Shown here: positions 19,281 to 27,677 of the stretch, piece by piece
Position numbering within the stretch: the first letter of the stretch is position 1
Layout of the letters: the number at the start of each line of letters is the position of its first letter
Origin: Opitutales bacterium
Lineage (GTDB): Bacteria; Verrucomicrobiota; Verrucomicrobiia; Opitutales; Oceanipulchritudinaceae
Assembly (NCBI GenBank): GCA_016932335.1
Contig: JAFGCZ010000007.1
Span: forward strand, 18,844-82,843
DNA: 64,000 bases
Reading direction: 5' to 3'
Translations under genes and position numbers: made by a program
The notes under the pieces: model-generated
What the model was told of the DNA's origin: nothing
Seen by the model: only the letters and a program-made list of their open reading frames with translations
Databases searched by the model: none

Positions 19281-19798
19281 ACCAGTGTAAAGCGCTTGGT
19301 TTCGCTTGGAAGTTTGATGTCGACAACACCTGTGTTGATCTTGAAATGCAGGGTTCTGTTGTTTAGCCCGGCAAGGTCTTCACCCATTATGTTGAGGCGT
19401 TCGCGCTGCAGTATTTTCTTTACCGCAATAATATTGCGTTCACCGATCTTGAAAAAGTCGCTTCCCGACAGCACATTTGCCCCGCCGGCTAGGAATATCT
19501 TCAATCTGCGGGGATTGGCATTCAGCCCGTAAAGCCCCTTTAGAAAAGCCCGCAAACCCGTGTCTGCAAACATTGCCGGTTGCCGTTGGGCCTTTTCCGG
19601 AGTAAGCGTAGAGTCGGGGAGCATTATATGCAGCATCCCGCCTACTTTCGCTGCGGAATCCAGTGCGACAATGCCGACACAGGACCCCAGAGCATATGTG
19701 CTAATCACTACATTTGCATTATTGGATACGGCCATATCGCCGACGCCGACGACTACTCGTTCTGCAAATATACTTCCGATTGTTGGTGCTCCGCCCAT
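19277..19798 (-). CDS. cheD: Chemoreceptor glutamine deamidase CheD
   Basis: VVISTYALGSCVGIVALDSAAKVGGMLHIMLPDS, IFLAGGANVL...IGERNI; overlaps the HDOD gene by 4 nt. Confidence 0.92.
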   Translation of the reverse strand: MGGAPTIGSIFAERVVVGVGDMAVSNNANVVISTYALGSCVGIVALDSAAKVGGMLHIMLPDSTLTPEKAQRQPAMFADTGLRAFLKGLYGLNANPRRLKIFLAGGANVLSGSDFFKIGERNIIAVKKILQRERLNIMGEDLAGLNNRTLHFKINTGVVDIKLPSETKRFTLV

Positions 19799-19950
19799 GC
19801 TTAAGAATAATATAGTAAGGGGATAAAGTAGCGAGTGTTAGAGCAGGTTACTGCTCAGTAACTCTGCCCCTATAAATAACCTAGAAGACCCCTTTTTGGC
19901 AAGCCGAATTAAGTATTTAAAATCAGCGGAGCATTTTCTTTGGGCATTGC

Positions 19951-20394
19951 TTAGCCTGCCATCATCAGCGGCACCCGCCGCTCGCCTGTGCTTGGCAACG
20001 TAAGTTCTTTCTTCAATGCTTCCTTTTCCTGGGCCATATGGTCTATCTGCATGGCTAACTGCTCACTCATGCTTCCACTTTCCAGATCCAGCTCGGCACC
20101 GTCGCTGCGCACCAGCTTATAGCTGCCCTCATCGCTGCACACCAGTTCCGTGTTCGCCGCAGCCGGAGCATCGGCCAAAAATGCCTGCACTTCGGGCAGA
20201 TTGTTCAGGCTTTGTTTTAAGGCCTGCATTTCCTGTTGCAGTTGCTTCAGGCGGATTTTCCCGTCTTCGCTGCTCAAGAGAGTGCCAAAATCGGAACTGT
20301 TTGCCGTTGCGCTGGTGTTGGACGAGGAAGAAAATACCCCGTTTACAACACTGCGTCCCAGAGATAGTAAGCCGGATGCAATCAATGGATTCAT
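19951..20394 (-). CDS. Hypothetical protein (147 aa)
   Basis: Open frame with coding-like composition between cheD and cheW on the same strand; no family recognised. Confidence 0.6.
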   Translation of the reverse strand: MNPLIASGLLSLGRSVVNGVFSSSSNTSATANSSDFGTLLSSEDGKIRLKQLQQEMQALKQSLNNLPEVQAFLADAPAAANTELVCSDEGSYKLVRSDGAELDLESGSMSEQLAMQIDHMAQEKEALKKELTLPSTGERRVPLMMAG

Positions 20395-20542
20395 TTAATG
20401 CTTTGAATAGGAATGGTTTCGATGCTTTTTTTTGGGCTTTGCCTCTTTCCGGCGGCGCTTCTGCGGGCCTTCGTCTACCTATGTTCAGCACGCCCCGTGC
20501 CATTCCTTGTTAGATTCCCTGATTGAACGTTCGTACAAGAGT

Positions 20543-20571
20543 AGCGCGTGTCACTTGCCCTGACACGCGCT
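20543..20571. repeat. 11-bp perfect inverted repeat (hairpin) between cheW and the 147-aa gene
   Basis: AGCGCGTGTCA-CTTGCCC-TGACACGCGCT, no flanking T-run on either strand. Confidence 0.85.
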
Positions 20572-20626
20572 AATTGTGCATTGGTATATGCGTCTCTCTG
20601 AATGGATATACCCTAGAAAAGTCTAT

Positions 20627-21121
20627 CTAAAAACGCTTGATTTCCTCAAGGATTACGCGGTCGATGTCAAGCAAGGTCTTCACTTCTCCCTTAATTTTTG
20701 CAATTCCAAGGATGTACTCGTTTTCAAACTGGTTGCCGATTTCCGGTGGATCTTCCACCTCATCTTCGCTGATATTAACGACTTCCTCAACTGCGTCGAC
20801 AATCAAGCCAACCGATGTCTGCATTCCTTCCACATTGTTGATTTGTACCACTACAATGCAGGTGCGTTCGGTTACTTTGTCTTCTCCCACCTCAAACTTC
20901 AGCCGCATATCTATCACCGGGATTACCTTGCCGCGCAGGTTGATCACTCCTTTGACGTATTTCGGCATTTGCGGAACCGGGGTAATCTTCTGCATGCGGA
21001 TAATTTCACGGATTTTCAACACGGCAACCCCGTAGGATTCTTCTCCCAATGCGAAAGTTAGAAATTTGCCCGCTGCAAAAGCATGCTTCTCTTTTTTGGA
21101 TACTTCTTTTACTTCTGCCAT
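20627..21121 (-). CDS. cheW: Chemotaxis protein CheW
   Basis: KFLTFALGEESYGVAVLKIREIIRMQKITPVPQMPKYVKGVINLRGKVIPVIDMR. Confidence 0.95.
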   Translation of the reverse strand: MAEVKEVSKKEKHAFAAGKFLTFALGEESYGVAVLKIREIIRMQKITPVPQMPKYVKGVINLRGKVIPVIDMRLKFEVGEDKVTERTCIVVVQINNVEGMQTSVGLIVDAVEEVVNISEDEVEDPPEIGNQFENEYILGIAKIKGEVKTLLDIDRVILEEIKRF

Positions 21122-21301
21122 ATCGTGTGCCTTGGTTTGAGGTCTTTCCTAATCAATACCTTACTTCTATCGTTTTCAACTCATGTGACAATATTTATTT
21201 GGGCAACCCCCTTCCCCGCATCCTTTTTTACGTATCTTTAAAGAATCCCGTTCTGCGCAGAAATACTTGCTCCATACTCCTCTTTCAGCCATTATTGCTT
21301 C

Positions 21302-21715
21302 ATGCGCTGGCGTTTAGCTATTCTTCTTTTTGCTCTAACTGTAGTGGCCTCCCTCTTTTCCGGATGCGACGATGCTCCAACGGTCTCTCTCGTCCCTGTC
21401 GATAAAGATGGCAATACCCGCGTCTACGACAGCGCCGATAAAATCTACTCGGATCATTGTCAGCGTTGTCATGGCCCGTTGTTGGAATCTTCTCTGGTCG
21501 ATTCCGCCATTATGCGGCAGGGTGGGGCCGCGCTTCTGGATTACCTCATGCCCCCGCTCGATCCCGATGCCGGCTCTGCCGCTAAAAAAATGCATTCGCC
21601 GTCTCTGCGCTATGTCGGCAATGCTCGCCTCGCCAAGCTGCTCAATTACTGCAATGAGGAGTTTTACGGAAAACCGCCCCAGTATTCAGAGTCACAATTG
21701 AGGGCACATCAGTAG
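21302..21715 (+). CDS. Small c-type cytochrome-like lipoprotein
   Basis: Lipobox LFSGC after a hydrophobic signal; haem-binding CQRCH; downstream Met-Pro (LMPPLDPD). Confidence 0.7.
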   Translation: MRWRLAILLFALTVVASLFSGCDDAPTVSLVPVDKDGNTRVYDSADKIYSDHCQRCHGPLLESSLVDSAIMRQGGAALLDYLMPPLDPDAGSAAKKMHSPSLRYVGNARLAKLLNYCNEEFYGKPPQYSESQLRAHQ

Positions 21716-21729
21716 TCTTTTCCGTTGCC

Positions 21730-22803
21730 TTGCGCGTGTTCGCGGAGAAAATACGGCCCATGCCCAAACGCAACCAATCTCTTTTTGCTGTTGTCCTCCT
21801 GCTCGCCTTTGCCGTTTTTTATGCCCGCCACCAGACTCGTGCTCTGGAGGCACGCACACCGGCTCTGACACCCTTTCAACTGCAACCCGAACGCATCATG
21901 GGCACCTCCTGTCAGCTGGTTGTTTTGGCTGCAGACCCTCAGGCCTGCGACGCGGCTCCTCAGATGCTTCAGGAGGCCGAAGCTAACCTCAGGCACCTGG
22001 AAACCCTTTTCTCTACCTATATAAATGTTTCGGAGGTCTCGCGCATCAATCAGGCCGGTGCCGGAGAGGTTGTTCCACTTTCACCGGAGGTCCTGGAGGT
22101 CTTGCATTCGGCCAGAACTGCCTGGGAGCAGTCGGCCGGAGCTTTTGATGTTACCTGCTATCCCCTGATTCAACTTTGGCGCAACGCCGGTAAAGAGGGG
22201 AGGATTCCTTCTGCGGAAGATATTCGTCTGGCCCGGGAGGCTTCCTCCTGGAGCGACTTCGAGCTGCTTTCCGATGGCATCCGCAAGCTCAAGGCCACGG
22301 CCCGAATCGATCTCGGAGGCATTGCCAAGGGCTATTCCATCGACTCCACCTTCCTTATGCTCCAGGCACAACCGGTTACGTCCGTGCTCGTCGATGTCGG
22401 AGGCGATCTCCGTGTGAGTGGTCCATATACCGACACCCTCCTTTGGCCCGTGGAACTGAAAAATCCTACCGCAAACGGCAGTATTACCCACCTCCACCTG
22501 ACAGATATGGCTGTTTGCACCAGTGGGGACTACGAGCGCTACACCACTATTCAGGATCAGCGTTTCAGCCACATTATGGATCCCCGCAGTGGTATCCCCG
22601 CCCATGTTGCCAAAAGCGTTACCGTGGCCGGCCCTTCCGCTATGGTGGCCGATACCTGGGCGACAGCGCTTTCCGTTCTTGGTGAGGAAGGCTTGGCCTT
22701 GCTTCCCGAGGGGTATCAGGCGACTATTCTTTTTCAGGAAAACGGTGTTTTGCGGGAGATTTCCTCCGCGGGTTGGGCGCAACTTGCCAATCCCTCTGAA
22801 TAA
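21730..22803 (+). CDS. apbE: FAD:protein FMN transferase (ApbE)
   Basis: MGTSCQLVVLA, FSTYINVSEVSRIN, ARIDLGGIAKGYSID, VDVGGDLRVSG, VTVAGPSAMVADTWATAL; true start may be an internal Met. Confidence 0.93.
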   Translation: MRVFAEKIRPMPKRNQSLFAVVLLLAFAVFYARHQTRALEARTPALTPFQLQPERIMGTSCQLVVLAADPQACDAAPQMLQEAEANLRHLETLFSTYINVSEVSRINQAGAGEVVPLSPEVLEVLHSARTAWEQSAGAFDVTCYPLIQLWRNAGKEGRIPSAEDIRLAREASSWSDFELLSDGIRKLKATARIDLGGIAKGYSIDSTFLMLQAQPVTSVLVDVGGDLRVSGPYTDTLLWPVELKNPTANGSITHLHLTDMAVCTSGDYERYTTIQDQRFSHIMDPRSGIPAHVAKSVTVAGPSAMVADTWATALSVLGEEGLALLPEGYQATILFQENGVLREISSAGWAQLANPSE

Positions 22804-22947
22804 GCCGTTTTAGCTTCGACTAACGCTTTTTAAATAGGCTGATTTCCTAATGTTCAGTATTAGAACCGTTAATCGTTAACATTCGCTAAACAACTGATTT
22901 TCAGCAACCTGAATGGGCTCCGTATTTTTTCTCTCAAATGGAGTTGA

Positions 22948-22963
22948 CCACCATATATTGTGG
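22948..22963. promoter_or_regulatory. NrdR-box-like site 1
   Basis: CCACCATATATTGTGG against the published NrdR-box pattern acaCwAtATaTwGtgt; 13/16 matches by hand. Confidence 0.75.
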
Positions 22964-22978
22964 GTTTACCTTCCTCGA

Positions 22979-22994
22979 TCACAAGATGTAGTGT
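22979..22994. promoter_or_regulatory. NrdR-box-like site 2
   Basis: TCACAAGATGTAGTGT, 13/16 by hand, 31 bp (about three helical turns) from site 1, upstream of nrdJ. Confidence 0.75.
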
Positions 22995-23085
22995 TTTTAT
23001 TCAAGTCATTATCCTTGAACTACTTTTTGTGCTGTACCTTGTATTAACTGCATTATAGACCACGTTCATCAGGAATATTTTTGTC

Positions 23086-26001
23086 ATGGAAGATCAGATT
23101 GCCCAAAAAAAGAACTCTAAAACAGAGTCACCGCGCTCGCTGCCCATCACCCGTACTTTCAGCCGTTCCGACGTTAAACCATTCGACGATATCGAGTGGG
23201 AGTTGCGCTCTGCGGAGATTATGGACGATAAGGGAAATGCCATCTTCAAACAGACTAATATTGAAGTACCCAAAGCCTTCTCCGACCTTGCCACCAAGAT
23301 TCTGGCTTCCAAATATTTTTACGGCGACATCGACCTCGGGGCAGACCCTAAAAACGGCGGTCGCGAGCACTCCTTCCGTCAGGTAGTCACCCGTATTGCC
23401 AAAACCCTCGCCACTTGGGGGCTCAAGGATAATTACTTCCGCAGCGAAGAAGAAAGTGCCATTTTCGAAGACGAGCTCACTTGGTTGCTCGTGAACCAAT
23501 ACGGTGCCTTCAATTCTCCCGTATGGTTCAACCTCGGCCTTTTTGCTGAATACGAAACTGGCAAAAACAGCGATCTTGGCAACTATTTCTGGAATCCTCT
23601 TTCCGAAGCCGTAGAGCGTGCCCGTACCCAATACGAGTATCCTCAATGCTCTGCCTGCTTTATTCAGAGTGTGGACGACAATATGGAGTCCATCATGCAG
23701 TTGGCCAACTCCGAAGCCATGCTCTTCAAGTTTGGCAGCGGCAGCGGTACCGACCTCAGCTCTCTGCGCTCCTCCCGCGAAAAGCTTTCCGGTGGTGGCA
23801 AACCCTCTGGCCCGCTCAGTTTCCTCGCTGTGTATGACTCCATTGCCGGAGTGGTTAAGAGTGGCGGCAAAACCCGCCGCGCTGCCAAAATGAATGTGCT
23901 CAAGGATTTCCATCCCGACATCGAGGAATTCATCATGGCCAAGACTACCGAGGAGAAAAAAGCCTGGGCCTTGATTGAGCAGGGATACAACCCTTCCTTT
24001 AATGGAGACGCTTACGGTTCCATCAAATTCCAAAACGAAAACCTCTCCATCCGTGCTTCCGACGACTTTATGCAGGCAGCAATCGAGGGTCGCGAGTGGT
24101 GGACGCGTAGCGTTGTCAGCAACGAACCCTGTGAAAAGAAGAACGCCGGTAAGCTGCTTACTCTGATCGCCGAAGGCACCCACCTCTGTGGCGACCCTGG
24201 CATGCAGTTCGACGATAACATCCACAAGTGGCACACCTGTAAGGGTTCCGGCCGCCAGAACTGCACCAACCCCTGCTCGGAATACCTCTTCCTCGACAAT
24301 TCCGCATGTAATTTGGCCTCCATCAACCTGATGAAGTTCCGCAACCCCAAAGGGTTCGATTACAAACGCTTTGCCGAAGCCTGCCGCACCTTCATCATTG
24401 CTCAGGAGATTATTGTCGACCGCTCTTCCTATCCCACGGAAGGCATTACCTACAATTCGCACATTTTCCGCACCCTTGGCCTTGGCTATGCCAACCTTGG
24501 CTCCTTGCTCATGAGCTATGGACTCAGCTACGACTCCGATGCAGGCCGCGCTTTATCCGCCGGAATCACCGCTGTCATGACTGGTGCCGCCTACAAGGCT
24601 TCCGCCGAAATTGCTTCTGTTATGGGGCCCTTCCCCGCATACCGCGATGCCCGCTGGTTCGGCCACGAGCAGACCCCTGCGGCCGACAATGTGGAGAGCA
24701 TGCGCGAGGTCATCAACCTGCACGTCGACAGTGTCCGCAAGATCAATTCCCTCTGCCCGAGGGACCTCAGCGACTACGCCCTGCAGACATGGCGCGAAGC
24801 CGCCACCCTTGGGGAAAAGCATGGCTACCGCAATGCCCAGGTCACCGTTCTTGCCCCCACCGGCACCATCGGTTTCCTCATGGACTGCGATACCACCGGT
24901 ATCGAGCCGGCCATCGGTCTGGTTGCCTACAAGCAGCTTGCCGGCGGCGGTTTCCTCACCCTGCCCATGAACACCGTTCCCCTGTCGCTGCAATACCTCG
25001 GCTATTCTTCCGGCCAGATTCAGCAGATCTGCAAACACCTGCAGGACCACGGAACCCTTGAGGATATCACCGTCAAGGGCCAGCTTGTGGCCTCCGGTCT
25101 CAAGCCCGAGCACCTGCCAGTTTTCGATACCGCCTTCAATTCCGGCGCCGGTAAGCGCGTGCTTTCTTACCATGCTCATATCGACATGATGGCCGCCGTG
25201 CAGCCCTTCCTTTCCGGTGGGATTTCCAAGACCATCAACATGCCTCACGAGGCTACGGTTGAGGACATCAAGCAGGCATACATCAAGTCCTGGAGATCTG
25301 GTATTAAAGGTGTTGCCATCTACCGCGACGGCTCCAAACGCTCCGCCCCCGTTTCCACCAAGAAGGACGAAGGCAAGGAAGGCAAACCGGCCGAGAAAGA
25401 GGTTCAGATTGTTTACGAACCTATTCGCCGTAAGATGCCCGATACCCGTGAATCTATCACCCACAAATTCTCTATCGGTGGCAGCGAAGGTTACCTCACC
25501 GTCGGTAAATACGAAGACGGCGGCGCAGGCGAAGTCTTTATCCAGATGGCCAAGGCCGGTAGCACGATCAATGGCCTTATGGACACCATCGGCACGCTCC
25601 TCAGCCTCTGCCTCCAGTATGGGGTGCCTCTGGATACCCTCGTCAAAAAGTTCTCTCACGTGCGCTTCGAGCCGGAAGGCCTTACCCGCAACCGTGATAT
25701 TCCCATGGCCAAGAGCGTCATGGACTACCTTGCCCGCTGGCTCGGTATGGAATTCATCAATGGCTACCGTGAGCAGATGAGCCCCGCTGCCAAGATGGAA
25801 TCCGAAAGCATCGAGGACAACGCACCTACCTCCGTCGTTATCGACCGCGAGGACAAAGAGACCTACACCCAGGCACAGTTGGAAATGCTCGTCGAGTCCG
25901 AAGGCAACCTGACTTGCCCGGAATGCGGCAGCAGCAAGGTAAAAGTCACTGGCACCTGTGCCTGCTGCCTCAACTGCGGCACCTCTCTCGGTTGCAGTTA
26001 G
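23086..26001 (+). CDS. nrdJ: Vitamin B12-dependent (class II) ribonucleotide reductase
   Basis: 971 aa; NSPVWFNLG, PQCSACFIQSVDDNMESI, CNLASINL, APTGTIGFLMDCDTTGIEP, C-terminal CPECGSSKV...CACCLNCGTS zinc-ribbon-like tail. Confidence 0.97.
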   Translation: MEDQIAQKKNSKTESPRSLPITRTFSRSDVKPFDDIEWELRSAEIMDDKGNAIFKQTNIEVPKAFSDLATKILASKYFYGDIDLGADPKNGGREHSFRQVVTRIAKTLATWGLKDNYFRSEEESAIFEDELTWLLVNQYGAFNSPVWFNLGLFAEYETGKNSDLGNYFWNPLSEAVERARTQYEYPQCSACFIQSVDDNMESIMQLANSEAMLFKFGSGSGTDLSSLRSSREKLSGGGKPSGPLSFLAVYDSIAGVVKSGGKTRRAAKMNVLKDFHPDIEEFIMAKTTEEKKAWALIEQGYNPSFNGDAYGSIKFQNENLSIRASDDFMQAAIEGREWWTRSVVSNEPCEKKNAGKLLTLIAEGTHLCGDPGMQFDDNIHKWHTCKGSGRQNCTNPCSEYLFLDNSACNLASINLMKFRNPKGFDYKRFAEACRTFIIAQEIIVDRSSYPTEGITYNSHIFRTLGLGYANLGSLLMSYGLSYDSDAGRALSAGITAVMTGAAYKASAEIASVMGPFPAYRDARWFGHEQTPAADNVESMREVINLHVDSVRKINSLCPRDLSDYALQTWREAATLGEKHGYRNAQVTVLAPTGTIGFLMDCDTTGIEPAIGLVAYKQLAGGGFLTLPMNTVPLSLQYLGYSSGQIQQICKHLQDHGTLEDITVKGQLVASGLKPEHLPVFDTAFNSGAGKRVLSYHAHIDMMAAVQPFLSGGISKTINMPHEATVEDIKQAYIKSWRSGIKGVAIYRDGSKRSAPVSTKKDEGKEGKPAEKEVQIVYEPIRRKMPDTRESITHKFSIGGSEGYLTVGKYEDGGAGEVFIQMAKAGSTINGLMDTIGTLLSLCLQYGVPLDTLVKKFSHVRFEPEGLTRNRDIPMAKSVMDYLARWLGMEFINGYREQMSPAAKMESESIEDNAPTSVVIDREDKETYTQAQLEMLVESEGNLTCPECGSSKVKVTGTCACCLNCGTSLGCS

Positions 26002-26022
26002 TTACTTTTACATACTTATACG

Positions 26023-26050
26023 AGGCGCATGTTGCAAGACATGCGCCTTT
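26023..26050 (+). terminator. Terminator-like hairpin after nrdJ
   Basis: AGGCGCATGT-TGCAAG-ACATGCGCCT-TTG; short T tract. Confidence 0.65.
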
Positions 26051-26059
26051 GCGAACAGG

Positions 26060-26648
26060 TGATCCTCAAGTGGATGCGGAGATCGAGATGCTTGAGGTAT
26101 CGTTGCGGATTATCAAAAAGAGTTTCAACAACTAAAAAGTGCTATTGAGAACGCTGGGGAATATGAACTGAAAAAATCAATGGATTGCGGTCATCTTGTC
26201 TTATCCAAAAGTAATGCCCCAGACAATACACCGATTTATCACGAGGCCTTACAAACGATTGAGCGCATTCTTGATCTAGGCAATCTTGAGGATTTCGGTT
26301 TTGAGGTAGTCAAAGGTCGGGTGGTTTCTCCCGAACGTAACAATAAGGTCTTTATAACAAAGGTGGACCTGAGCCGCATTGCTAAAGCAATTGATGTTAG
26401 TCATGGAAGGCTGACGGGATTGCCGGGGGGATGTAGCACCAGTTGTATTGCATGCAGGGCGCCTCACTGCCGATGGCATTGAACAACTGGCGTATGAAAG
26501 CAAAAGGCGTGGAAAAGGCTATATAATTAGCATTCCTCAAGGATGTCTCCTCGCCCCCCTCTATACTATACATTTCCCCATCAAGGGTACGATTTCTGAA
26601 AGGAGTCTATTCTGTGCGGAAATACATGAGTGGTCATTCGTTCGGTAA
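26060..26648 (+). pseudogene. Frameshifted remnant of an unknown gene
   Basis: Pieces DPQVDAEIEMLE / VADYQKEFQQLKSAIENAGEYELKKSMDCGHLVLSKSN...SHGRLTGLPG / DVAPVVLHAGRLTADGIEQLAYESKRRGKGYIISIPQG lie in different frames; the second break falls at a G6 run (26425-26430). Confidence 0.6.
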
Positions 26649-27087
26649 GGTGTTGTCTCGCATTAAGTAATGTCGCTTCAGCTGCGGGGCGAGCTATAGT
26701 CTTGCACTTCCTAGAGACCCTCCCTCTCTTTCATTTGACCGAAATGACCCCTTTATGCCGCATCAAGGGTAAGCAATCTGAAAAGAGTCCTTCCCTGTAG
26801 AGAATTCCTGAAAATCGAACCTTGTTTTCAAAATACCTTGATATCCAGATAGATGTGATATTTTGTTTCGGGGGGTGGGGATAATAAAACAGACGGATAA
26901 GTAAGTGGTTTGCCTAATTTTATTCCAGCCAGAGGGGTACGATTTTTGAAAGCCATGCTCTGTTTCCGCTCAGGCTATGCTTTAATTCAATATCTGAATA
27001 CTCACGCACTCTATGCTTCGGATGTCGTAAGTATGTATAAAGGTACTGCCGGGCACAAGGTATCACAGGAGGAGTTCTTTGCCTTCC

Positions 27088-27411
27088 ATGTCAAAAGCTA
27101 CGGGAATGCCCGTTTCCTCAATCACCAAGAAGTATAATAAGATGGTTGGTCTCTGTGAATACGTGTCGCGTCATCAATGCTCCTCGGCTGGAACTCCGCT
27201 CGGTTCAAATCCTTTCAAAAGACTCTCCCCCAAAAAAAAAGACGATATAAGGAATGCGACGCTCAAGGCGCAGAAGATGTCTGAAGAGATGGGGAAGGTC
27301 GATGAATTCACGAAGGCTCATCGCCTTGATTCGCTTAAGAAGTATCTAAAGAAAAACTTCACGCAAGAGGATGTTAAACAGGCAATAAAAGAGGCTTTCG
27401 AAGCTGAATAG
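27088..27411 (+). CDS. Hypothetical small basic protein (107 aa)
   Basis: AGGAGG-like sequence upstream; MSKATGMPVSSITKKYNKMVGLCEYVSRHQ...KKNFTQEDVKQAIKEAFEAE; alternative TTG start at 27079. Confidence 0.5.
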   Translation: MSKATGMPVSSITKKYNKMVGLCEYVSRHQCSSAGTPLGSNPFKRLSPKKKDDIRNATLKAQKMSEEMGKVDEFTKAHRLDSLKKYLKKNFTQEDVKQAIKEAFEAE

Positions 27412-27466
27412 ACCGCTAATCGAATATCCCTCTCATATGTTACTTGGCATCCTGAGTCTCAGGGAT

Positions 27467-27492
27467 TCTCACTAGGGCATGCCCTAGTGAGA
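27467..27492. repeat. 26-bp perfect palindrome
   Basis: TCTCACTAGGGCATGCCCTAGTGAGA; a second palindrome CCTGAG-T-CTCAGG lies just upstream (27451-27463). Confidence 0.95.
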
Positions 27493-27639
27493 GTGGCAAC
27501 AAACCTGAAACACCTCCACTGAATCCCGCCCTGGAATAACCTAGTATAACGGTGGAGTAAGAACTTTTTTTAGAACGTCGAGGACAGGTGCGGCGTTAGT
27601 CGTTGCCTGCTCCGCCTTGTTCGCCCTGTTTTTTATGAG

Positions 27640-27677
27640 TTGACATGAGGTGAATGGATGCTACTTATAGTCATCAG
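27640..27677 (+). promoter_or_regulatory. Putative MTase promoter with overlapping single C-box
   Basis: TTGACA at 27640-27645; CTACTTATAGTC at 27661-27672 covers the -10 region; next in-frame ATG at 27678. Confidence 0.65.

Noticed and set aside
22804-23085. Cobalamin riboswitch upstream of nrdJ
   Set aside because: No B12-box-like GCCACTG or expected conserved core seen; the tandem NrdR-like sites explain the region better.
23128-24462. 444-aa and similar (24553-25659) minus ORFs opposite nrdJ
   Set aside because: Shadow ORFs of nrdJ; low-complexity VFV/GVE-type translations with no recognisable motifs.
26910-27137. 75-aa ORF in the island
   Set aside because: Non-ATG start, overlaps the better 107-aa ORF and one of the decayed repeats; weak coding signal.
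27195-27225. CGGTTCAAATCC, similar to a tRNA T-loop
   Set aside because: Flanking bases do not form a T-stem or acceptor stem; no tRNA or clear tRNA fragment can be supported.
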